From the NCBI RefSeq assembly GCF_932526225.1, contig NC_064046.1, positions 4,754,306-4,818,305 on the forward strand: 64,000 nucleotides of DNA. The letters run 5' to 3'. Origin of the DNA: Nematostella vectensis. Lineage: Eukaryota > Cnidaria > Anthozoa > Actiniaria > Edwardsiidae. Position numbers and translations under genes: made by a program. Positions 36,719-48,118 of the stretch are shown here, piece by piece. How positions within the stretch are numbered: position 1 is the first letter of the stretch; every line of letters begins with the position of its first letter. Under the pieces are notes generated by a model. It did not search any database. It saw only the letters and a program-made list of their open reading frames with translations, and was not told the DNA's origin.

Positions 36719-39405
36719 AAAAAGAGTGTATATAAAAATCTAAAACGTTTTTTTCATCTTCGGTTTCTATTTCTATTATCATTATATGCTTCACACTAAT
36801 AATGAAATGTAAGCAAATGTTAAAAATGAGTTCTTTCCATTTTGTATCCCTACAAATTGGCTGCGATAATGGTGATTATGACTTTTAATTGGAGAAATTC
36901 TTGTATAAAATATCAATAGTATTTACCTGAAAACGGATTAAATTAACAAGTCTGCTTCGCTGTCATTATACTAATAGAACACGTAAGAAATGGTACAACA
37001 ATCTTTATGAAATCATTAGCTTGTCTTTGTTTTGTCAAAAGTCCCATGGCTTTACCTGCAAATACTTGATGGTATTCCCTTCCATTCTTTCGCCAAGCCT
37101 AGTTTCGACACTACTTATATACTCCTATTACACAAAAGGTTGTCAGTGCAAATGGCGAATGGCAAATGCCATTGCTTATGGGTACTAATTATTCGTAAAA
37201 TTTTAGGTGTTAAATACAGTCCAGCGTCAGAGCCAAGCATTAGTAACCTTTAATAGATAACTGTTTTGATTTATCCATATTCTTCGAGACTCATGGTTAC
37301 TTTCGGTCGTAAAACCCCCATTTGGCAATCGCACTGACAACCTTTATTGAAATAGGTGTATAAAAGTGCCCTAATCGCCGTCTTCTTACCTTCTAAGCGA
37401 TCGTCTCTCTTGTCAGTATCTTTATACATAAATAAGAGACTAACAATGTACAACATGCAGTGTTTGCGGTAAGCGATGAGTCTTTTGTTGCCAAGAATAC
37501 ATGCACTGCACCACCGAGAAATTACGCCTTTATAAAACTCTTATATGCACATAGCATCGAATTTTCTATTTCCTTAGTAAGACACGCCTACTAATTTAAA
37601 TTGACTTCTTGAAAAATTATTTTCACTTTGGTTACACAAACAAGAAATCGGTCATTATTTTCCTTGGATGTCTAGTTACTCAATAGGCGACTTTGGGATG
37701 TGTTTATAAGTGTGGTTAAACATAGCTCAATACACATGACCACAGGACTAACTAGCACACTAATCTGGTGCCATACTATAGGGAGAAATGCCGTGCTGTA
37801 TACTGAAAACGCTTACTATTACCCTAAGGGCCTCCGCGGTAATTACTTTGGCATCCTTTACGCTTTTGCGTGAGCTTTCAAGAAAGTGTCAAGCATAGTG
37901 TCATATTCCTGCTTATTTTTGTCTTTTTTATTAATAGGTTGTAATTTTTGCATTTTTTCACGATACCTGTCGTATTCTCCCTGAGATACGAAACATTATT
38001 TGTTTATACGTGAGATATTCAACTAAAAATAGCAAAAAAGAACAACTAAAATGGAAAACATATAAGATAATTTAAAAAAAAGATCATTGAAAAATATAAT
38101 GGCAAGGTGAGGATAGATCTCAATGTAAGTCTGGTGTAAAACTTATTATTATTATCTAGTCTAGTCATAGATTTAATAAAAATGTTGACAAATGAACAGT
38201 TCCACGTATGCCTTTTATTGCTTTTATCCACATCATAACACCGCCAATTAGGTTACACAAAACACGATGAAAAGACATTTTAAGTTATATTGCTTTAAAG
38301 TATTCCATGCACGATATCAATTAATGATGTTACTTTAAAATAAAAGAAGGGACAATTCAATCTAAACTACATCAACAGCGCTTTTTGAATTTCAAATTCT
38401 TGAAACGTTTCTCCATAACTTTACATTTTATATGCGATTTATAAATGTTAACCCATTATTACTATGTGTTGATATGTGGTTAGTTGTTGATGTTATTGTT
38501 CGAAAAGTGTATTCATCAAAACTCCCTTACCAGCTCGTTAGCTATTTATTTGCCTTTCCATTTCCATGCTAAAGCCTTGAACAGTCTCTTGTTTGTTCGC
38601 GCGTAAATTATTTGTTTTATTTCTTTATCAAAAATACTTGTGAAATAGTATTTTGGTCCCGTATCGGAAGTAATCCTCGTAAAAAACACTCAAAATTTTC
38701 GACTTTTGTGGATGACAACAATGTTGTTGTTGTGTTGCTGTTGTTGGTAACGACTATGTTGCAGGTGATGGCGGGATGGCTGGATGCGATAAGAGTGATG
38801 GTAAAAATAAAGAAAGACGATGACAGGCCCAAGGGCAGCAGGGCAGTAGAAACAGAGATTTTATTGGTCGGGCAGGTTTCGATAGCGCGTCGGGGACTGT
38901 TCGCGCGCCATGGGGTAGTAGCTTAGATTAAACAATGTAAACTTGACCGGGCTGTTTTCTTATCAAACACGGAGAGCGCGTCGTAAACAAGGCAAATATG
39001 AGGGATTTTTTTGGTTTATTATCAGAATTTAGCCAAACAAACTTTGTTCCTACTGCCCTTGCATGCCCGTAGCCAGGATTGAGAGAGAGAAGGAGAGCGA
39101 TGAGAAGTTTTCTTCTCTTTTTTTCGTACCAATTTATGTCTTATAGGTATTCTGTTTCTAGCCAGAAGTGGTTCTCAATTTTCTAGTTCCCCGTACGTGG
39201 GCCTGAAGGATCATAGTCAGGATCATGATGAAGACGACTTTCTGATCATTTCGATCATGAAGGTGATTCTATTGATGACCCTAGTGGCAGTGCCAGGGGG
39301 AGGGGGGGGGGGGGAGGGGGACATCCATGAAAACGGGGGTGATCGTCGGCAAAATCAGTTTTAGCACTAACAGATAGCACTTTGGGTGTGGGCAACAGCA
39401 ATTCT
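36719..39405. other. Gene-free stretch
   Basis: No supported exon. Around 37300 a segment (TTGAAATAGGTGTATA) recurs near 63218, suggesting another low-copy dispersed repeat. A G run lies at 39297-39320. Confidence 0.4.
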
Positions 39406-39736
39406 TACCCCCAAGCTCACTGTTGGATAAATTATAGTGATTCACGTTACGTTGAGGGTGTCATGGTTTACAGTAAACATATTTTAATATTGAAGCAAGC
39501 CGTTCACTTTACTACGAAATAAAATCGTAAAACTCTAAAAAAATATTCTGACCTGACAGTGAAGTCTTAAATATGGTCTGGGTGAAGTTTGAAGCCATTT
39601 GGGCCGGCATTTCGATACATTGTTCTGTTTCCCCTTTGAGAGTTTTACGATTTAATTTCCTAGTAAAGTGAACGGCTTAGTTCAATCTCATATGTTTACT
39701 GTAAACCATGGCACACACACAGTGAGCTTGGGGTAC
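39406..39736. mobile_element. MITE-like palindromic element, about 330 bp
   Basis: Two arms of about 120 bp are inverted copies: left GGTTTACAGTAAACATAT and GCCGTTCACTTTACTA, AATCGTAAAACTCT; right ATATGTTTACTGTAAACC, TAGTAAAGTGAACGGC, AGAGTTTTACGATT. Outer ends CCCCAAGCTCACTG and CAGTGAGCTTGGGG. Confidence 0.85.
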
Positions 39737-40076
39737 CTGTGGTCGGAGCAATTACTAACTCTAAGCACATTTTCAGTTTTCCTGAATTGCGGTCCTCAGA
39801 GGCCACCATCGAGCACATCTCATTTCTGACAACATGCATGTCCAGTTGTTATTAGGATGTGATTATCAAGTAGCGTGAGACCCCCTTAGGGAAAGCAGAA
39901 GAGGAAATGTTTTTAAAACCCCTCTAAGGGATAGGAGCTATATACCCTATTTTATACCCTAAATGATTGGGCGATCACCCCGCCGTCTACTTTTATAGAA
40001 AGTCCCCCTCGGATGATGTTGATTGCTGATTGTGCTCTTGATTCAACAGCGTTGTTGTTTATAAGGATAAAGATTT

Positions 40077-40082
40077 AAAAGA

Positions 40083-40116
<34 letters not shown>

Positions 40117-40131
40117 GGTGGTGGTGGTGGT
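40077..40131. repeat. ATG/GGT trinucleotide microsatellite
   Basis: Runs of GAT/ATG then GGT repeats, about 55 bp. A short His-rich open frame on the minus strand is an artefact of it. Confidence 0.9.
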
Positions 40132-40344
40132 GAAGTTTCATCAAATATTTTCGAAACCAACGCGTAATTATCAAACTGTCAGGAAACACCCTTAGCCATT
40201 TGTTTCTGCCATGTTTCTGTGATGTGGAGTCATTAAAATTGTTTAAAATAATTTGCTCTCTTCCAATCAAAACCCCCAGAAGAAATTAAACTTTTTTAAA
40301 AACTTATTAAAAAAATAAACCTTAATCTTGATGGTCCTAAGAGT

Positions 40345-40440
40345 GTGGTATTAAAACATATCAGACAGTCCAGTGTATTAAAACATATCAGACAGTCCAG
40401 TGTATTAAAACATATCAGACAGTCCAGTGTGGTATTGAAA
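40345..40440. repeat. Short tandem repeat, about 27-bp unit
   Basis: Three to four units of TATTAAAACATATCAGACAG plus TCCAGTG. Confidence 0.85.
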
Positions 40441-41589
40441 CATAAAACATAGACAGTCAGTGTTATAATTCTAAGTGTTATGATTGATTAAAAAAAGGTC
40501 ATGGAAATCTTTAGCGAACGTGCGAGCCTGTGTGCATGGCATTGCAAATGATATAATAGATTTACCAAGATGTAAAAAGACAATTTCCTCTATGATCGTG
40601 TAAAAATAGTTTTTTTTTCTGGATCTTCTGGTTAACTTCGTAATAGTGTAAAGAAAAGACTTTCTTGTGAAACTTAAAATGAGTGTTCTTGTTCAAAACA
40701 TTAAACACAGAGCTTCTACAGATTCTACAGATTATGCACGGCAAGGGAGCCATATCACTAGATATCTCACCTTGAATCAGGTATCGTCTAGTATGTCGGG
40801 GCCCCCGAATTGTGGCATTTAGATCAGAGCGCGTTGTTATGTGCACTCGCTTTGCATGTACTCTCTTTTAGTTACTCACCTCCTCAAGAGGGGATCCGCT
40901 GTAGGTAACATTTCTAGACTTGGGTTGGTGAGTATTACATTAACGTTGACCACAAGTCAAAACAAAAGTCTGAAGGATGTGAGAGAGCTCTTTTGGTGGC
41001 ATTAAAAGGGGTGGCTTGGAATATTGAAAAGTTGAGGTTAATTTGAATGCGGTCAGGGAAGAGCATATGAACAATACTTCACTCCGATTAAAAAGATTAA
41101 AGAAAAGGTCGTCTAGCCTACTAAGTGCTCATAGACTAGCGGTTCTTGTATTTTTAAATTGCCGACTCAAGCTTTTACGCATATGGTGCATTGATTTTCC
41201 ATTCCTATCATTTTATTCGAGGCCAATCAAATCAAATATTGAAAAAATAAAGTTACTAGGCATTTTTAAAATAAAATGATAAAATATATCTAAATACGGG
41301 CCATTTGTAATAATGCGAAAACCCCACTCCATTCCCTAGCCACTGTCATCGCGGTGTCGTCAATTTCAAGTGTTATGGGTTTTGGGGTTTTAGTGATGGA
41401 GTTTTGAGCATCCGTATTTGACAAGTGTAAGTGTTTATTACACTGCTAACAAGAGCGAGGGAACATGTTTAAATCTAATAACCAAACCTAACGTCAAATT
41501 CAGGCTAGTTTTGACCCGAGTCTACCCGTGTTAATGAGAGGAAGTTAATGCTACGTCTTCATTGAGTTTGCGCGCCTACCTCGCGAATC

Positions 41590-41830
41590 GAGAGTTTGCA
41601 GATGGAGTCTGAGCATTGCGGATGGAGTTTACACATAGAGTTTGCGCGAGATCGCGCATGGAGTTTACACATAGAGTTTGCGCGAGATCGCGCATGGATT
41701 TTACACATAGAGTTTGCGCGAGATCGCGCATGGATTTTCTCCGGAGCTTGTGCATGGATTTTGCGCACTTAGTCTGCGCATTTAGTCTGCGCCTGGAGTT
41801 TGCGCATTGAGTTAGCGCATGGAGTTTTCT
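41590..41830. repeat. Tandem repeat, 36-bp unit with GCGCATGGA core
   Basis: Three clean units of GAGTTTGCGCGAGATCGCGC plus ATGGATTTTACACATA, flanked on the right by degenerate GCGCAT-GGAGTTTGC pieces. Confidence 0.85.
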
Positions 41831-42474
41831 CAAGGAGATTATAAATTTATTGCCCCGAGTGTTATGCTAAGAAACTATCTATCTACCAAGATAAATATTC
41901 ATGTGGCATTTTTACGAATCCCAATAATATTATGCGGGTTACCAAAGATAAGATTCAGGTCATTCCCTTTAAGAACTCACTTGAAGCACCAAGGTGGTGA
42001 TCAATTAAGCAGTCGTGAGTTGAATAATATTGCCCTATATATTCCCTTTTGTCAAGGCAACAGGGAATATTGGTCTCAAATATTTAAATCTAAAAATTCC
42101 CCCGCCCCTTGGCGGTATGTCTGTTTGGAGTCTAATGTCTGGGAGTATAAATCACAGATTAAAGGCACCTCCCACCTCGAGCCTTTTTTTTCACCTCTAG
42201 GCTTTTAAGATTAAAAGTAACCACAATGAATGCATATTAGCTTTCTTTTAAAACAGGGATACGCGTAGAAACGACTTTTAGGGGCGAGCCTCTCTCGATC
42301 TGAATTCTTCTAATCACAACAACACATTTAGTCTTCCAATCAAAACGAAAACGACCCCATGCAGAATTCTGCCTTTTTCGTTTATCCATCGGTAAATATT
42401 TCGGAACGCTGATAGAACTTTCTGCAAGACCAGGTAACCTCGTCTTCAGTTGCAGCCTCCCTCGCAGGCATCTT

Positions 42475-42619
42475 TAGGCAGGCGTCGCTCGCCCCCCTCC
42501 ATAGCAGCGAGCGACGCCTGCCTAAAAAAGGTTCCAGAGCCCCGAACGTCTCTCTATTTAGTGGCGAGCGAGCTTTGTTCACTAAACGACGTTCGAGAGG
42601 CGTTCGAGGCTCTGGAACC
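42475..42619. repeat. Two adjacent foldback hairpins
   Basis: Hairpin 1 (42475-42524): TAGGCAGGCGTCGCTCG against CGAGCGACGCCTGCCTA. Hairpin 2 (42530-42619): GGTTCCAGAGCC against GGCTCTGGAACC, with internal CGAACGTCTCTC/GACGTTCG pairing. Probably the remains of palindromic mobile elements. Confidence 0.7.
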
Positions 42620-43049
42620 AGGGTAGATCTGAAGACAAAGGAACGGAATTTGATAGTTTTGAAGTCACGCTTTCCGCGTAAAACAGTATGCTAATTAGCT
42701 AAAATCTAAGGTCCCGGATGTAGGGAACACTGGGTTCCAGTAAGTGATAAGAAATTATAAGAAACAAAGGATTAAAAAACATTTGATGGTTAAACAAAGT
42801 CTTCAAGAAAACTTCGTTTTTTTCTTATTATTTCAAGAAGACAATAAAATTCCAAACGTTTTCTTTGCTATAATAAAGGTAGTGTAGTAGGGAATAAGAT
42901 GAAAAAATCTCTTCGATAGAATTTTCACTTCAAGGCACCCGGTAACCTTGACATATGTGTCAAGCAATCGCTGAACTCTACGATTCTGAACTAAAACAAG
43001 AAAATGTCTGCAAACTCGGGTGTGAAAAACAGATGTCATAATTTGTCAT

Positions 43050-43202
43050 TGGACTCTTATTTCAGTACCCTTGGTACCAGAGACTCCAAACTTCTCTCGC
43101 CCATTGACGCCCAGACAAAATGTCGCGACGAGCAAAGCTGAGCGTCACTGGACGAGAGAAGTCTGGAGGCTCTGGTACCAAGGGTAATGAAATAAGAGTC
43201 CA
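43050..43202. mobile_element. MITE-like palindromic element, 153 bp
   Basis: Left TGGACTCTTATTTCAGTACC and right GGTAATGAAATAAGAGTCCA are inverted; symmetry continues through TTGGTACCAGAG and CTTCTCTCG. The GGTACCAGAGRCTCC arm resembles hairpin 2 at 42530-42619, so the two may be related. Confidence 0.85.
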
Positions 43203-46200
43203 TATTATTTCAGTTGGAGATTTGAATTTGGTTTACCATATTGCTCTATTACTATTGTAAAGCTGAATTGCAAAGGCAAATAAATGTTTGTATAGAACAT
43301 GAAATCACTAAATAATATTTCGTTTTTTATTTGATTTTGTCGGAATCGAACCGAAACAATCAAACGCAAGTGCAAGCTCTGGTTCTCTCAAAAAAAAGTT
43401 GAATAAATCGTTCTATATCCACAAGTCTTGCCTTTTGAATTTCCTAAAGAATTATTTTGAGTATTTTATCTTAAATATTGCATCTTCTGGTTTACCAACA
43501 GTGGCCTTTTAATATACGTTACTACTGAAAACTAGATGGGGTTAAAAAACTTCCCGGATTTTTCTCCATCGTGATTTTTTTTTATAAAAATCACGATTAT
43601 TCCGAAATAGGCTAAAAAAATCCGAATATTTTTTATGAATATTTAAAACTTTATCTTTAAAAATCAAAGCAATTTGTTATAGAGATTTTGTTTTCTAAGC
43701 AGTTAAGTAGGGTCATTATGTCGACATGGTTCCGAGCATAATGACATAGTCTGAGCATCGAGCACGATGCCGGCATAATGGCGAGATTTTCAGCATAATT
43801 TAAGCTTAGATTTTAAGATTTTTCCGTTGATAACGAAAAACATAACATTTGTCATCTGCATGACAAATAAATTAGAACCAAAACCCTCATTATCTTAAAC
43901 CCATTGTGTATCACGCATTCCCGTCCTGCCTAGTAGTATCCGAGGTACCACAGATAACAAAACCATTGCTCAAAAACCTTCACCAAAAAGAAGTTATTGA
44001 TACTTTAATTCAAGCATTAACAAATGTCAGCACTTATCATACGTAACACTAAATATACTCTGGTCTAAATATACACGAAATGGCATTGCAAGTTAGAGAT
44101 TCTCTCCATTGCTAAAAATAAACTAAACAGTAGTTTTGTTTTGCTTACTCTTGGATGATGAATAGGAGGATATCTAGGGACAAAGCCGGAAAAGAAACAA
44201 AAATTTAAAAAGAAATTGGTTTGAGAATTTTTTTTGGTTTGAGTTAAAAAGACAATAAGCTTTTATGAGAAGGTTCTAACAATATCGTGTGAAACCAAAA
44301 AAAGAAATGTATACGCTATTTTATTTTGGGTAAAAATGTGTTCTAATTAAAAAAAAAACATTCAAGATATTATTCTTTACAAACTGAACAATTCAACAGT
44401 TTGGATTTGACAGTAAATAAACCACTAAATAGTCCAGGATATTAAAACACACAAAACAGAATGTGATTGCCTAGAAACGGGATGTGTGGGACTTTTTGGT
44501 CAAAATATAATTTGAAAATCTGTTTGATAACGTTTTACTGCAATAGATGAAGAGCGACTCATCAAAATACATCAAAGAAAGTAAAAAAACATGACTTTGG
44601 AAATGAACCATTTAAAACCGTCCAGAAGTGCTTAAATTGAATTCAATATTCATATAATCCGTAAAAAAGAAATGATTATTCCAAAAAGAGTACCGACTTG
44701 TTATTTATATTTCCGATTATTATATTTTTTGTGTGTCAAGAGTATGTTTTTGAAGTACTTCGTGCCAATCTTACCTTCAATTAAAGTTCTTTTGATTTAA
44801 CATTGACTTTTATTGCCTTAGAATGCTGATAATATTTTGTTTTACGTTTTTACCGCCATCTTAAAAAGTATACAATTCGACAAAACAACCTGGTGTCATC
44901 TGCACTTTAGCTACAAAAACCAAGCAAACGCTTATAAGACTTAGCCGTTTTATATATTATATATAATCAAAATGTTGCACTTTAAAGTGAATCAAATTTT
45001 CATAAACGCCTTACTTTTTTTAAATGGATTCCCTGCTAGGAGAGTTCATAAAAAAACGATTTCACTGTATTAGATAGCCGAAGACAAGATAGAAGCGCCG
45101 ACTTTGGCTAATTATTTTGTTGAAACTCGCGACATGAGCAGGTTCTTATCGAGTTGCGATAACAATTTTGCCTGCGCAAATTACGGCCGGAAACACATTT
45201 CTTTTAGCTTTACTGGGGATTTAATGTTTATATTTTTTTAATTTCTGAAGGACGATCAAAGTAAAAAAATGCTAACTAGAAATGCACTTTTTGCAAAGAC
45301 AAAAACTAATAGTAGCCTATCCTTTTGGGTTTGCTTTCGTTTTTCAAGAGAGTTTTTAAATGTAGGAGGAATTATTATGTTTTTTTACACATTATTGTAT
45401 CTATTCCTTAAAAATGTTTCGTCAAAGCTGTGGATGTCTCTAACGAAGTACCCACCTTTCACGATACGGCGATAAAGCGCATTCGCTTCTAAGACCTGTC
45501 TTTCTGAGTGAATGCGAAGTGACAGACTACAGTTCTGAGCTCAAACAATCCTCTCATATGCAAATGATTTGCATAACGTATTAGTAGCGATTGTGTTGAT
45601 GTCGGGCGCGCTAGGAGTCCGTCCCGGGTTTAGACTTGATGGAGTTAAAAAATCAATACAGTACGGTAATAAAGATGAGGCTTTTACTTGAAAACAGCCA
45701 ATAGTTGGACAATAACTGTGATGTGCAAACAATACGCAAACTTGTTGGAGCTTCTCTGCTCTTTTTTACAACTTTACTTCAAAAAAATCATGAAAACATA
45801 TAAATATATATTGCTTGCTAGAGTTTTTGTTGTTTTATAATATCATTTGAAAAAAAGACTCCAAGATTTTTTGAATATATAGAAATCCAATTCTCTTTTC
45901 CAAAATGCTTCCCTCTCCCTCTGTTGATGTCAATTTAAACAAATTTCATAAATTAATTATAAACCTAGTGTATTTCAATATAGAAAAAATCACGAAACAA
46001 AAGAAACATAAAATCTGAAACTAGATACGCACGTACGAGCGATAAAACGAGAGGTATAAAATAACACTTGTGTACGGGGTGTGGGAGGGGATGCTTTTCA
46101 GAAAAGGCTGATACGCTTATGATTTTCTACACCATTAAAAAGTAATGATTTTTAGGAGTGCTAGAGAAGGATACAAACCTCTGATAGCATCAACATACCC

Positions 46201-46980
46201 GTTACCGATCCATCATAATTCTAGCAGGGGATTTTGTTATCAATTAATTGCAATACTCAAATGGATTTACCTGATTTAGACGATCAACTAAACTGTGGTT
46301 TCTTTCCCTTGTGGAAGATGAGGTTTTCGTATCCGGCAAGAACACCTCCTCTTGTACTCTTAACTCTTAAGAACTGTTTACATTTCGTCAAATATCGGGA
46401 TGTGGCGGCCGATATGAGCGGATAAACCCATCAATAAATGACATTTATTGGAATTGGAATATCACTTGCTTATTTCTGAAGATTTTTAAGTAGATAACAA
46501 AAAAACAATCGAGGATATGAGCTCCAACTAACGCCAATTAATTTTATTTTCCATCTAGATTCTTCTGAATACTGCGGCTTGGTGCCAAACGTTAAGTCAT
46601 AAATAATCAAACTTGAGCAAATGTCTATTTGGAAGCCCCTAGCTCGGCTTCGCTTGTCTTGGGGTATTTAGGCGACTGCGTGTAAATATGTCACGTCTGC
46701 CGAAGACTCGCGGTGAATGCAAAATTAGGCAATAATACTATGATTCACGTTATGGCATATGGTTATATTTAGCACAGATGCATCTAGCATTTAAAGTAGT
46801 AATCACTAAAGGGTACTTTTCCAATTACCTCGAGTAAGGGGGTGGTTCTTAGAGAATAGGCTTATTTCACAATATAATTATAACAGTTTTCGAAGTAACC
46901 GCCCACCGCTACCCCTAAAAATCTAAGAGAGAATAGACTTGGTGCAAACCTCCCTTTATACACCTATTTCAAATAACGGA
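43203..46980. other. Gene-free stretch
   Basis: Strongly AT-rich; contains a small hairpin at 43571-43598 (CGTGATTTTT/AAAAATCACG) and several polyA/T runs. No exon or RNA gene recognised. Confidence 0.45.
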
Positions 46981-47190
46981 CGGACCGTTAGAAAAGTGAG
47001 GGGGAGGGGTTTAAAATAGGTTATGAAAAGCCTGAAAACAACGCATGCATCTCAGACCTTACTGAAAATGATGCATACAACGATGAAAAAAAAAAATCTT
47101 GCACGTCCTGGAGACACACAAAAGAACATGCTCGACTGAAACCTCCCCATCCCCCCCTCCCCCCTTCACTTTTCTAATGGTCGGTTCCTA
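46981..47190. mobile_element. MITE candidate
   Basis: Ends CGGACCGTTAGAAAAGTGAG and CTTCACTTTTCTAATGGTCG are imperfect inverted repeats enclosing C- and A-rich sequence. No clear target duplication. Confidence 0.65.
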
Positions 47191-47220
47191 GGTTGGACTC
47201 AAGAATCTATGTCTCCTAAA

Positions 47221-47384
47221 CCGCGGTGTTTCATGGATAGCGTATAAACAGCTGAATCCTTGTTTCTGAAAGCCGTGTGAATGTTTATAAGAACATAACA
47301 AGAACTCTACAGCTTTTGAAACCTGGATTTGTATTTTATTAACGCTTATTTACATATTTACTTGATACCCATGAAACACTGCGG
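47221..47384. mobile_element. MITE candidate
   Basis: Ends CCGCGGTGTTTCATGG and CCATGAAACACTGCGG are inverted repeats with one mismatch, enclosing about 130 bp of AT-rich sequence. Confidence 0.65.
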
Positions 47385-47542
47385 GCTCCGATGCACACAT
47401 TCTCCGTGTGTCAACTTATGTGTCCCTCTTGAACCTGATTAACCTTAACCTGCCGCGAAAAGAAACGACATAATTTACACCACTCCCCATTATAATTTTT
47501 TATTAGCTTTTCTTTTCTTTTTTTTTTTTGTTTGTAGACGTA

Positions 47543-47668
47543 CATATTTTCAGTTGAGGCTGGGCAGTTCTTATTTTTGGGACATTTTAAGGCTTAATAT
47601 CATCTAAATGATGCTCTTTTAGTGAATATAAGAATATAATACCCAATGAATTATTAGGAAGAGAATGG
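47543..47668 (-). repeat. Dispersed repeat family R1, copy 3 (inverted)
   Basis: CATTTTCAGTTGAGGCTGGG-type start, then AATACCCAATGAATTATTAG, the reverse complement of parts of 36421-36718. Confidence 0.65.
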
Positions 47669-47813
47669 AACTAATGATTACTATGAGCACAATTTTAATC
47701 TTGGTACTTGGCCTTAATAAGAATTTTCGTCGAACAAACGTCGTAAAAGAAAAAAAAATGTAACTTAACCTTTGATGTGATTTTAGCCGGAAGCGTCACA
47801 GCGTGTGATCAAA

Positions 47814-47860
47814 TTGGCGGGAGATCCGCGTCCGTCAGCGTGCGCTATCATTTTCCCGCC
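47814..47860. promoter_or_regulatory. Candidate E2F-type sites upstream of the DSL gene
   Basis: TTGGCGGGA at 47814-47822 and TTTTCCCGCC at 47851-47860 lie within a locally CpG-rich segment (47780-48000), 260-305 bp upstream of the start codon at 48119. The segment also holds a CGTCACA motif and a CCAAT box. A promoter is plausible; factor binding is inference. Confidence 0.35.
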
Positions 47861-48118
47861 ACGCCTGCGGAAAGTGTGCGCGTCATGTGCGATCGCTTAC
47901 CCTTTGGCTATACAACCTCTTGTTCGGATCGCGTTTTGACGAGCTCTTTTCACACGCGATTGGACGCCCCGAATTTTCAAAATAAACCCACTAGAGGTTA
48001 AAGTCGTCATAGAAAATCGACCATTGATTATATAACTTCTTAGAACATAGGATAAACTTAAGGATACATTTATTAGGGTACTGGTAGGTTGTTTCTACTC
48101 CAGTGCTGCGCTAAAGAA

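Noticed and set aside
38612-38926. 104-codon open frame
   Set aside because: Low-complexity Val/Leu stretch from a GTT repeat; no supporting splice sites or family.
41819-42208. 129-codon open frame
   Set aside because: No splice context, no recognisable domain, abuts a tandem repeat; length is possible by chance in a 64-kb AT-rich window.
47777-48001. 74-codon open frame upstream of the DSL gene
   Set aside because: Lies in the CpG-rich promoter-like segment; composition explains the lack of stops, and no homology is evident.
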